Shown here: one piece after another, positions 1 to 8,156 of the stretch
Layout: each line of letters opens with the position of its first letter
Numbering within the stretch: the stretch's first letter is position 1
Notes under the pieces: generated by a model
Database searches by the model: none
What the model was told of the DNA's origin: nothing
The model's input: only the letters and a program-made list of their open reading frames with translations
Position numbers and translations under genes: made by a program
From: CAYLUN01 sp964386865
Lineage (GTDB): Bacteria; Verrucomicrobiota; Kiritimatiellia; RFP12; UBA1067
Assembly: GCA_964386865.1 (NCBI GenBank)
Contig: CAYLUN010000002.1
Coordinates: 124,001 to 188,000, forward strand
Direction: 5' to 3'
DNA: 64,000 bases

Positions 1-1374
1 CTCGTTGCCGAACTCGAGGTGGATACGGGAGAAGGCGTCGGTCCAGGGCGCGGGGTGCCCGCGCCGCGCGCGGAGAATTCCGTAGGGCGTGTTCGTCGGG
101 CCGCCGAGGTACTCCATCAGGTTCGCGACCTCTTGGGTCGAGTAGGAGGGCGGGATGCTGTACCAGGGCTCCGCTCCGATGTGTTCGCTCAGCGCGAGAA
201 ACTCGTGGAGGCCGGGCATCATGTTGTTTTCCGTCGTGTTGTAGACCGAGTAGCCGCTGCGCGAGCGGGCGAAGACGGGGGCGAGTTCGTTGTCGAGCGA
301 GTTGCCGAGATCCTGCCAGTTGACATAGCGGAGGATGCCGGGCTTAAGGCCGCGCAGGGCGTCGACGACGGCATCGCGGAACTCCGTGGGGTTGTCCGTT
401 CGCGAGTCGGTCTGCCGCAGGCTCACGTCGTCCAGGAGCGCGGCGCTCTGGCTCACGGGCGAGAGCTCCACCGTCACGGTGCCCGAGATGTCGGCCGGCT
501 CGGAAATCCGGTCTGGGAAGGCGAGCGTGATGTTTGTCCAGGCGGTGCCGAGCTGGATGGTTTGGCTCAGGTAGGGCGTGAGCGAGCCGCGGCGTACGGA
601 GGCGAGCAGGCGGTTTGCGCCGCCCGCGCCCTTGGCCTTGAAGGCGAGGCGGAACTGGCCGTTCAGGCGGACGAAGCCGGAGAGCGTGTCGAAGCGGCCG
701 CGTAGTGCGGCTTGCTGGCCGGACACGAGCGCGGTGAGGCGGACGCACTGCTGCCCCTCCGTATCGGGGGGGAGATCAGCCGTCTCGCTGGCGATGGTGC
801 CGCCGCCGCTGTTGCCCAGCTCCCAGCTCGAGTAGGCCGCGCCGCCGCCGGTGCCGCCCACATCCGATTTGCGCAGGACGAGGTAGTCGCCCGAAGCGGG
901 CACGCGCGCCGGGTCGCTGTCGCCGAACGCGTACGTGGTGCCCTGGGTGCTGCCGGTCGGGTCGTTGGGCGTGTTCACGCGGTTGGGCGCCAGTGAGTGG
1001 GTCACGGTGCCGCTGCGGCCCTTCGCGGCGGTGGAAGACCAGGCGACCTCGTAGGAGGCGCCGGCCCAGAACCCGCTGGGCCACTGGCCAAGCGGCTGGT
1101 CTTCTATGGCGCTGGAGGCGGTGGCATTGGTGCCGAGGCGCACGACTGAGCGGAAGAGCAGGCCTTCGAAACCCGGGTTGCGGAAGAGCAGCTCCTTCAT
1201 CATCTGCCCGGAGTCGTAATAGTTGTGCTGCGCGAGCCCGATGCCGAAGCGCCTGACGCCGGCCACTGCAACATTGGTTGAGACGTTGATGACCGTCGCG
1301 GCGGGAGCCTGAAGGGCGCAGAGTAGGATCACACTTGCAGCGCCCCATGCGTACCGTAGCTGGTTTCTGACCAT
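1..1374 (-). CDS. Secreted GH51-like alpha-L-arabinofuranosidase, 5' part
   Basis: The first 458 codons are visible; the gene runs off the left edge. I chose the ATG at 1374 because GGAGG lies 5 nt upstream and a signal peptide follows (MVRNQLRYAWGAASVILLCA, probable cleavage after APA near residue 26). After a beta-sandwich-like region with many Gly, Ser and Thr comes the start of a clan GH-A barrel. The visible part ends in HLEFGNE. In GH51 enzymes the Glu of this G-N-E motif is the acid/base, so the window stops at the active site. The family removes terminal arabinofuranosyl groups from plant polysaccharides. The nucleophile is outside the window, so the exact family is not proven. A promoter lies at 1445-1473. 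Confidence 0.68.
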   Translation of the reverse strand, partial: MVRNQLRYAWGAASVILLCALQAPAATVINVSTNVAVAGVRRFGIGLAQHNYYDSGQMMKELLFRNPGFEGLLFRSVVRLGTNATASSAIEDQPLGQWPSGFWAGASYEVAWSSTAAKGRSGTVTHSLAPNRVNTPNDPTGSTQGTTYAFGDSDPARVPASGDYLVLRKSDVGGTGGGAAYSSWELGNSGGGTIASETADLPPDTEGQQCVRLTALVSGQQAALRGRFDTLSGFVRLNGQFRLAFKAKGAGGANRLLASVRRGSLTPYLSQTIQLGTAWTNITLAFPDRISEPADISGTVTVELSPVSQSAALLDDVSLRQTDSRTDNPTEFRDAVVDALRGLKPGILRYVNWQDLGNSLDNELAPVFARSRSGYSVYNTTENNMMPGLHEFLALSEHIGAEPWYSIPPSYSTQEVANLMEYLGGPTNTPYGILRARRGHPAPWTDAFSRIHLEFGNE

Positions 1375-1444
1375 CGACGCCTCCGCTGTTGCTGGGTGCG
1401 GTGCTTGCGAAACAAACGCATACACACCCAAATAATCTAGTTAA

Positions 1445-1473
1445 ATCGTACAGATTATCCGGGTGAGTGTCAA
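1445..1473 (-). promoter_or_regulatory. Sigma-70-type promoter of the GH51-like gene
   Basis: On the minus strand TTGACA (1473-1468) and TACGAT (1450-1445) are separated by exactly 17 bp, about 70 bp upstream of the ATG at 1374. It lies in an AT-richer patch between two genes. Confidence 0.6.
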
Positions 1474-1510
1474 GGGGCCGTGGCCAGCAATTCTAATCAG
1501 GGGCAGGGGC

Positions 1511-4500
1511 TCAATGGGCAGACAGCGCCTCGGCGACTTTGGCCGAGAGGGCCTTCAGCGTGAAGGGCTTGGGCAGGAACAGCGCGCCGTTGGAAAGCAG
1601 ATCGTGCTGGGCGACCGAGTCGGAGGCGTAGCCGGACATGAACAGGAGTCTGAGGTTCGGGTCGAGGGTGAGCAGGTGCTTGGCCAGATCCCAGCCGGTC
1701 ATCTCCGGCATGATGACGTCGGTGATGAGCAGGTCGGTTTTGCCGACGTTCTGCTCGGCCCAGATAATCGCCTCGCCCGGCGTGCCGGCTGTCACCACGT
1801 GGTACCCGAGGCGCTCCAGTGTGCGCTTGCCCAGCTTAAGGAGGGCCGGTTCATCCTCGACCAGCAGGATGGTCTCGTGATCGACGTTGGCGCACGGGGC
1901 CGCCTCAGGCTTCCGGGGGGAGGCGGCCTCGCGCGGCAGGCGGGGAAGGAAGACGGTGAAGCTCGTCCCGTTCCCCAGCTCGCTGCGGACGGTGATGAAG
2001 CCGCCGTTCTGTTGGACGATGCCGTAGACGGTGGCGAGGCCGAGGCCCGTGCCCTCGCCGACGTCCTTGGTGGTAAAGAAGGGTTCGAAGACGTGCTCGA
2101 GTGTCGCCGCATCCATGCCGCAGCCGGTGTCGCTGACCGCCAGCGTCACGTAGTCGCCGGGGTGGGCGTCCTCGTGTCCGGCGCAGTCATGCGGTGCGAG
2201 GGCGGCGTTGCCGGTCTCGATCACAAGCTGGCCGACGCCGGCGATGGCGTCGCGGGCGTTGACTGTGAGGTTCGCGAGGATCTGGTCGAGCTGCGACGGA
2301 TCGATTCGGACGGTCGTGTCAAGCGAGCACGGCCGCCAGGCGAGTTCGACGTTCTCGCCGATGAGCCGGCGCAGCATCTTGAGCGTAGAGGACACGGCGT
2401 CATTGAGGTCGAGCACTCTCGGGGCTACGGCCTGCTTGCGGGCGAAGGTCAGCAGCTGCTGCGTGAGGTCGGCGGAGCGTTCGGCGGCCTTGCGGATCTC
2501 CTCAAGGTCGGCGCAGAGCGGCTGGCCCGGCGCAGCGGCGCTCAGGGCTAGCTCGACGCTGCCGAGGATGACGCTCAGCATGTTGTTGAAGTCGTGGGCC
2601 ACCCCGCCGGCGAGGCGTCCGACCGACTCCATCTTTTGCGCCTGGCGCAACTCGGTCTCGAGGCGGAGCTGCTCGGTGATGTCACGCTTCACGGCGACAT
2701 AGTTCACCGTGCGGCCTGCGGCGTTCCGCACCGGAGAGATGGATGCCTCCTCGGTGTAGAGCGAGCCGTCTTTTCGCTTGTTGATGAAGCGGCCTGTCCA
2801 CGTGTCGCCATCCGTGATGGTCTGCCAGAGGGCCGCGTAGAAGGGCGCGTCGTGCTTGCCGCTCTTGAGGACGTGCGGGTTCTGGCCGAGCGCCTCAGCG
2901 CGGGTGTAGCCCGAGACGCGCTCAAACGCCGGGTTTACGTATTGGATGGTTCCCGCCGTATCCGTGATGACGACGATCTCGCTGGACTGCTCGATGGCGG
3001 CCATCAGCCGTTCGCGCTCCGCCTCGGCCCGCTTGCGCTCGGTGATGTCGCGAACGAAGACAAGGTGCGCGTTGCGGTTCAGAAACCGGATGGGCACGGC
3101 GGTGGTCTCGACGGGGACGCGCGCCCCGTCGAGGCGCAGGTACTCCTGGTCCATGAGCGTTGCTCGTCGCCCGGTTTCGTGCTGGCTCTGGATGCGCGCG
3201 CACACGCTGTCGTGGTATTCGGGGGCGATGCGCGCAAAGACCTGCGTGTCGAGCAGCTCCTCTGTGCGTGAGCTTCCGAGGAGCGCCAGCATGGAGGGGT
3301 TGAGGTAGGCGAACCGCCCCTCGCTTTGGACGTAAATGGCGTCCGGGGCGCTCTCGATGAGAGACCGGAAGCGCATCTCGCTATCCCGCAGCGCCTCTTC
3401 CGTCCGCTTGCGCGCGTTGATGTCGGCGACCACGCCGTCCCAGACCAGCGAGCCGTCCTCGAGTTTGCGCGGGGTGGAGCGGGCGTGGAACCACTTGATT
3501 TCGCCCGAGTTCGTCCGCTGGCGGAACTCGCAGTCGAAGACGTTCATCTCTCGGGCCGACCGCTCCTGCTCCGCGTCGATGCGCGGCCGGTCTTCGTCGA
3601 CAATGAGCTGCCAAAAGGCTTCGGGGTCGGCCACCACGCGCTCCGCAGAAACGCCGAAGATCTTTTCGACGCCGGCGCTCATGTGGGTGTAGCGGCTCCG
3701 GCCGCCAGGCGGCGCCAGGAGCTGGTAGAGGGCGCCGCCGGGGATGTTGTCGCCCAAGGTGCGGATCCGCGCCTCGCCTTCCAGCAGAGCCTCCTGCGTG
3801 TGGGTGTGCGAAAGGGCGATTGCGAGGTAGCCTGAGAGCCGCTCCCACAGCTCGATGGCCTGCGGCGAAAAAGCGCCCTTGCCGCGGCTGTTCAGCTGGA
3901 GCAGGCCCACTAGGCGCTCGCCGCCGGTGCGCAGGGGGAGCAGGGCTACGGACTCGTAAACAAACTCGGGCTGGCCCCCGCACGATTCATAGCATGGGTA
4001 ATCCTCGCCATCCCGCAGTCGGACGTCGACCTTGTCGCAGCCGGACTGCCGTTGAAAGAAGGCGATCGAGCGATGGATCAGATCCGCAGTGCCTGAGCTT
4101 TCCTGCGCCAGCTTGAGGAACTCAAGCGTGGCTTCGCGCTCGTGCTCCGTCAGCTTGCGCTCGGTGATGTCGCTGACCGTGCCGTCCCACAGAACACATC
4201 CGTCGGACGTGCGTCGGGGGCGGGCGCACATTTGCAGCCACCGCCAGTGCCCATCGGAACGGCGGAGGCGCAGCTCGATCATGAAGTCGCTCAAGTTGCG
4301 TAGGCTGACGGCCTCAGCCTCCCTCAGTGCGGGCGTCAATTTCGGGTCGACCTGTCCCAGCAGCAGGCTGGCGTCACGCAGCGCATCCTCCACCCGGATG
4401 CCGTGCAGCCGCTCCGCTCCGGTGCTGAGATAGACAAACCGCGGGGTGCCATCATCCTCGCGCGTGTACTGGAAAACATAACTGTCGGGCAGGTTGTCGC

Positions 4501-4765
4501 CGAGCACGCGCAACCGCTCCTCGCTCTGGTGCAGCGCGTCTCGATCGCGCCCGCGCCGAGTCAGCTCCTTGCGCAGCAGGGTCGCGAGAAGAAACGCCGT
4601 GACGAGCACAAAGGCCAAGCCCTTATAGATGGACCACTGCGTGATCGTGGCGGCGTCAAGCGAAACATAGCCGAGCACCTGGTCGGACAGGAGAATCCAG
4701 AGTCCTGCCAGCGCGACATAGGGCAGGATAACCCGGAGGATCGCTCGGTTAATTGCACCATCCAT
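1511..4765 (-). CDS. Hybrid sensor histidine kinase, multi-PAS/GAF with C-terminal receiver
   Basis: A membrane sensor kinase of 1084 residues. Two membrane helices lie at about 10-32 and 48-66. They are followed by a PAS/PAC domain (~85-210), a GAF-like domain (~215-330), three further PAS/PAC domains (~335-710, each ending near a D-I-T-E-R-K or D-I-N-A-R-K motif), a HisKA dimerisation domain with the phosphoacceptor in GGVAHDFNNML, an HATPase domain with G-rich boxes (DTGCGMD, GEGTGLGLATV), and a receiver domain (~955-1082) with the phospho-Asp in LLITDVIMPEMTG. The ligand cannot be read from sequence. No separate response regulator is adjacent, so it probably signals through its own receiver or a distant phosphotransfer partner. 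Confidence 0.93.
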   Translation of the reverse strand: MDGAINRAILRVILPYVALAGLWILLSDQVLGYVSLDAATITQWSIYKGLAFVLVTAFLLATLLRKELTRRGRDRDALHQSEERLRVLGDNLPDSYVFQYTREDDGTPRFVYLSTGAERLHGIRVEDALRDASLLLGQVDPKLTPALREAEAVSLRNLSDFMIELRLRRSDGHWRWLQMCARPRRTSDGCVLWDGTVSDITERKLTEHEREATLEFLKLAQESSGTADLIHRSIAFFQRQSGCDKVDVRLRDGEDYPCYESCGGQPEFVYESVALLPLRTGGERLVGLLQLNSRGKGAFSPQAIELWERLSGYLAIALSHTHTQEALLEGEARIRTLGDNIPGGALYQLLAPPGGRSRYTHMSAGVEKIFGVSAERVVADPEAFWQLIVDEDRPRIDAEQERSAREMNVFDCEFRQRTNSGEIKWFHARSTPRKLEDGSLVWDGVVADINARKRTEEALRDSEMRFRSLIESAPDAIYVQSEGRFAYLNPSMLALLGSSRTEELLDTQVFARIAPEYHDSVCARIQSQHETGRRATLMDQEYLRLDGARVPVETTAVPIRFLNRNAHLVFVRDITERKRAEAERERLMAAIEQSSEIVVITDTAGTIQYVNPAFERVSGYTRAEALGQNPHVLKSGKHDAPFYAALWQTITDGDTWTGRFINKRKDGSLYTEEASISPVRNAAGRTVNYVAVKRDITEQLRLETELRQAQKMESVGRLAGGVAHDFNNMLSVILGSVELALSAAAPGQPLCADLEEIRKAAERSADLTQQLLTFARKQAVAPRVLDLNDAVSSTLKMLRRLIGENVELAWRPCSLDTTVRIDPSQLDQILANLTVNARDAIAGVGQLVIETGNAALAPHDCAGHEDAHPGDYVTLAVSDTGCGMDAATLEHVFEPFFTTKDVGEGTGLGLATVYGIVQQNGGFITVRSELGNGTSFTVFLPRLPREAASPRKPEAAPCANVDHETILLVEDEPALLKLGKRTLERLGYHVVTAGTPGEAIIWAEQNVGKTDLLITDVIMPEMTGWDLAKHLLTLDPNLRLLFMSGYASDSVAQHDLLSNGALFLPKPFTLKALSAKVAEALSAH

Positions 4766-4774
4766 AGCATTCTT

Positions 4775-4803
4775 ATGATACGCCTGTCAGGCGTTCATGG
4801 AAA
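4775..4803 (-). promoter_or_regulatory. Candidate promoter of the histidine kinase with embedded palindrome
   Basis: Minus-strand TTTCCA (4803-4798) and TATCAT (4780-4775) are 17 bp apart, 10 bp before the start codon. The spacer contains the perfect palindrome CGCCTG-T-CAGGCG (4781-4793), which could be an operator. The -35 box is weak. Confidence 0.4.
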
Positions 4804-4952
4804 CACTATTCGTGCTGTTCAGCCGGCCGCCGGCCGCACGCTGAGCGGGAACAGACGGGTGGGGCCCACGAGCGGCACGCGACGCCAAGGCCGAAAAGTC
4901 GGCAGCGCCTCACAGGCGGGGGCGAAGCCCGTTATCGCCTGGGAAGGGCTGC

Positions 4953-5933
4953 TCAAAAAGCCACGTCGATGATGAGCGGCAGGTGGTCCGAGCCGATGTC
5001 CGGGCCGAGGCGCTTGGCGAGGGCGCGCACGTCAGCGCTGTGGAAGCAGTGGTCGAGGGGAATGCGCGCGGCTGAAGGCGAGGTGGCTGGCCAGGTGGGC
5101 TGGGGCCCGCGGCCCTGCGAGCTGTCGAGCAGGCCGCTGGTCTTGAGGAAGGTGCGGAAGTGGGCGGACCACGGGGTGTTGTTGAAGTCGCCGGTGACCA
5201 CCAGCGGCCCCTCGACGGCGCGGAGCGTGCGGGCGAGCTCCCGCGTAAAGCTGTTGCGTCCGCGCCACATGTATCCGTTGTACGGCGCGAGCGTGTGGGT
5301 GCCGACCACGGTGATCGTGCGGCCGTTCACGCGGATGCGGGCGTGCGAGGAGGGCGCGCCTTCGGGGTCACTCAGCGTGAAGATGTCGGCCTCGAGGGCG
5401 TTGGTCTTGCAGTAGATGGCCGCCCCGAAATTGTCGTCGCGGGCGAGGCCGGCGTAGACGGGGTAGCTGTTCGTGAGCGGGGCGAGCTGCCGCAGCCACC
5501 AGTCGTCGGGCTCCTGCAGGACCACGACGTCTGGGCTCTCGCGGGCCACGAGGGCCAGCAGGGCGGGCGCGTTGGTGTTGCAGGTGAGGACGTTGGCCTG
5601 GAGGATGCGCAGGCGGGCGGTCTCGAGCGGGGCCTTGCCGGCCTGCGTGCCGCCCGGAAGGAACAGCAGCAGGACGGGAATGGCGTTGAGCGCGCAGAAG
5701 GCGAGGCTGGCGGCGGCGTGGCGGCGGCGGCGCGCGGCGATTTCAAGGCCGGCATAAAAGAGGAAGCAGAAGGCGAGCTGGACCTTGAAGTGCGTGAATA
5801 TCTCGAGGAACCACTGGTGGCTTCCCAGCAGCCCGGCCACCGTGACGAGCACGCCGAGGAACGCGGCGGCCTCGGCGAGCCGGTGGAAGCGCTGGAAGGG
5901 CGTGAGGGCGGGTTGCATGAGGAACGGGCTCAA
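4953..5933 (-). CDS. Membrane-anchored endonuclease/exonuclease/phosphatase-family protein
   Basis: A protein of 326 residues with three N-terminal hydrophobic helices (about 22-42, 45-65, 78-95), then an endonuclease/exonuclease/phosphatase fold. Visible family motifs are LQANV, VVLQEPD (metal-binding Glu), VVGTHT, VTGDFNNTPWS (Asp and Asn), LDHCF and GSDHLPL (catalytic Asp-His). Membrane-anchored members are common in bacteria, and their substrate (nucleic acid, lipid or phosphodiester) is usually unknown. It ends 13 nt before the next minus-strand boundary; the M3 peptidase gene lies upstream and the two are probably co-transcribed. Confidence 0.85.
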   Translation of the reverse strand: MSPFLMQPALTPFQRFHRLAEAAAFLGVLVTVAGLLGSHQWFLEIFTHFKVQLAFCFLFYAGLEIAARRRRHAAASLAFCALNAIPVLLLFLPGGTQAGKAPLETARLRILQANVLTCNTNAPALLALVARESPDVVVLQEPDDWWLRQLAPLTNSYPVYAGLARDDNFGAAIYCKTNALEADIFTLSDPEGAPSSHARIRVNGRTITVVGTHTLAPYNGYMWRGRNSFTRELARTLRAVEGPLVVTGDFNNTPWSAHFRTFLKTSGLLDSSQGRGPQPTWPATSPSAARIPLDHCFHSADVRALAKRLGPDIGSDHLPLIIDVAF

Positions 5934-5946
5934 CAGCTAGAGGGTT

Positions 5947-8019
5947 TCAGCGGCTGGACGTCAGGCCCGAGTGGCGCAGGAGGGCGTCGATGGTGGGGGC
6001 ACGGCCGCGGAAACGGTGGAAGACGGCCAGGGGATCCTCTCCGCCGCCGAGGCCGAGGACGGTGTCGCGGTAGCGGCGGCCGGCGGCGCGGACCGCCGCC
6101 TCGTTGCCGAGCCCCGCCTCCTCGAAGGCCGCGAAGCAGTCGGCGGAGAGCACCTCGGACCACTTGTAGCTGTAGTAGCCAGCCGCGTAGGAGCCGCTGA
6201 AGATGTGGCTGAAGGAGCAGAGGAAGCGATCCTCGGGCAGCAGCGGCGTCGGCGAGTACTTCTCGGCGTTGAGCCGCTTGACCGTGTTGGCGTCGGGCCA
6301 CTCCGGCCGCGGGTAGCGCGCGTAGAGGTCCATGTCGGTGGCGGCGAAGTAGAGCTGGCGCAGCATGGCGGCCGCGGCCCGGTAGTTCTTGGCGGCGACA
6401 ACCCGGTCGAAAAGTTCGTCGGGGAGCGTCTCGCCGGTCTCGGCGTGGCAGCTGAGGCCCCGGAGCGTGGCGCGGTCGTAGCACCAGTTCTCCATGAACT
6501 GGCTGGCGACCTCGACGGCGTCCCACTCGATGCCGTTGACGCCTGAGGCGTCGGGCTCGTCGACGGTGGTGAGCATGTGCTGGATCGCGTGGCCGAACTC
6601 GTGGAAAAGGGTGTTCACCTCGTTGAGGCGCATGACGGGCGGGGCGTCGCCGACGGGCACGCTCTGGTTGCAGACGAGCACGGCCATGGGCAGCGTGACG
6701 CTGCCGTCGGGGCGGCGCTCGCGCGTGCGGAAGTCGTTCATCCACGCGCCGCCGCTCTTGGTTGCGGGCCGGCTGTACGGGTCCAGGTAGAAGCAGGCGC
6801 GCGGGGTTCCGTCCGCGTCGGCGAGGCGGAAGAAGCGCACGTCGGTGTGCCACACGGGCGCCTCGCCGTCGGCGGGCGTGATCACGACGCCGAAAAGGCG
6901 CTTGGCGAGGCTGAAGAGGCCTTCCAGGACGCGAGGGAAGAGGAAGTAGCGGCTCAGCTCCTCGTCGCTGTAGTCGTAGAGGCTCTCGCGCTGGCGCTCG
7001 GCCCAGAACGCGACGTCCCAAGGCTGAAGGGCGTCGGCCGCAAAGCCGCGGGTACGCGCAAAGCCCAGCAGCTCGGCGGCCTCGCGGCGGCCTGCGGCGC
7101 GCGACGCGCCAGCGAGCTTGGCGATCAGGTCGTCCACGGCGGCGACGGTCTTGGCGGTCTTGGTGGACAGGTTGAGGTCGGCGTAAGTCGCGTAGCCCAG
7201 GAGGCCGGCGAACTCGCGCCGCAGGACGAGCGCGCGCTCGAGGAGCGGGGTGTTGTCGAGCGGGCCCGAGGAGGCCCGCGTGGCGAAGGCGCGGCTGAAC
7301 GTCTCGCGGGCCGCGCGGTTGCGGCTGTGCATCATGAAGGGCACGTAGACGGCGGTGTCGAGCGTGATCCGCCAGGGGCCGCCCTCAGGCGTTGCGGAGG
7401 CCTCGCCGGCGTCGCGTGCGGCCTGGGCGGTCACGGCGAGCAGGGCGGGCGGAAGTCCGTCCGCTTCGCCGCGCGCGCGCAGCGTCAGGGAGAAGGCCTT
7501 GGTCGCGTCGAGGACGTTGTTGCGGAAGGTCGTGCAGAGCTTCGCGAGCTCCATCTGGATCTCGTTGAAGCGGGCCTGCTGGGCGGGCGGGAGGCCGACG
7601 CCGCCCTGCTCGGCCCCGAGGATGGTCTTGTCGAGGATGCGGCGCTGCACGGGCGTGAGGCAAGGCGCGCGGCGGTCGGCGTCGCGCAAGGCGCGGTAGC
7701 CGTTGTAAAAGGCGCGGCTCTGGCCCACGCGCAGCGAGAAGGCGACGACATCGGGCTCGAGCGACTCTTGGGTGCGGCGCCAGCCGTCGCTATTCATGAC
7801 CGCGAGCATGTGGCTGAGCAAGCCCCACGCGTCGGTCAGCGGGTGGCAGGCGTCGTGGAGCGGCTGCATCAGGCCCTCCCAGGTGGGGGCGTAGCCCGCC
7901 TCGAGCGCGTCCACGGCGGCGCGCGCCTCCGGGAGCAGGCGGGCGAAGGCTTCGGCCGCGCTCGCGGGCGTCATGCGGTCGAAGGCCGGCAGGTAAGGGA
8001 TGGAGGTGAAGGGGTTCAT
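5947..8019 (-). CDS. M3-family zinc metallopeptidase (oligopeptidase A-like)
   Basis: A protein of 690 residues, the usual size for oligopeptidase A or dipeptidyl carboxypeptidase. The zinc site HEFGH is at residues 473-477 and is followed by a conserved acidic stretch (D-A-V-E-V-A-S-Q-F) that would supply the third ligand. There is no signal peptide, so it is probably cytoplasmic and finishes degradation of short peptides. The ATG at 8019 has no Shine-Dalgarno; instead it is preceded by a C-rich leader made of degenerate repeats (8031-8129). PrlC versus Dcp cannot be decided here. Confidence 0.92.
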   Translation of the reverse strand: MNPFTSIPYLPAFDRMTPASAAEAFARLLPEARAAVDALEAGYAPTWEGLMQPLHDACHPLTDAWGLLSHMLAVMNSDGWRRTQESLEPDVVAFSLRVGQSRAFYNGYRALRDADRRAPCLTPVQRRILDKTILGAEQGGVGLPPAQQARFNEIQMELAKLCTTFRNNVLDATKAFSLTLRARGEADGLPPALLAVTAQAARDAGEASATPEGGPWRITLDTAVYVPFMMHSRNRAARETFSRAFATRASSGPLDNTPLLERALVLRREFAGLLGYATYADLNLSTKTAKTVAAVDDLIAKLAGASRAAGRREAAELLGFARTRGFAADALQPWDVAFWAERQRESLYDYSDEELSRYFLFPRVLEGLFSLAKRLFGVVITPADGEAPVWHTDVRFFRLADADGTPRACFYLDPYSRPATKSGGAWMNDFRTRERRPDGSVTLPMAVLVCNQSVPVGDAPPVMRLNEVNTLFHEFGHAIQHMLTTVDEPDASGVNGIEWDAVEVASQFMENWCYDRATLRGLSCHAETGETLPDELFDRVVAAKNYRAAAAMLRQLYFAATDMDLYARYPRPEWPDANTVKRLNAEKYSPTPLLPEDRFLCSFSHIFSGSYAAGYYSYKWSEVLSADCFAAFEEAGLGNEAAVRAAGRRYRDTVLGLGGGEDPLAVFHRFRGRAPTIDALLRHSGLTSSR

Positions 8020-8030
8020 GGGGGGGGAGA

Positions 8031-8129
8031 GGTTGGAGAGGCTTACGGTTCAGCGGTTAGGGGTCTGGGTTTGGAGAGGTTCGCAGTTCAGCGGTGGGGG
8101 TCAGGTTGGAGAGCGTTGCGGCTCAGGGG
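8031..8129 (-). repeat. Three degenerate ~36-bp tandem repeats in the leader of the M3 peptidase gene
   Basis: Plus-strand units start at 8031, 8068 and 8104. Each begins GGTTGGAGAG or GGTTTGGAGAG and continues into a (C/A)GTTCAGCGGT-like core followed by a G run; the third unit is shorter. Read in the gene's direction, this gives a pyrimidine-rich leader with no Shine-Dalgarno ending 12 nt before the start codon. The same unit occurs once at 38200-38234 in front of carA. Confidence 0.7.
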
Positions 8130-8156
8130 CGGCTGCGGGCCCCTGTGCCCGCCCGG

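Noticed and set aside
776..1348. A 190-codon minus-strand frame inside the GH51-like gene
   Set aside because: It is a different frame of the same strand. The frame from 1374 has a signal peptide, a ribosome site and the GNE catalytic motif.
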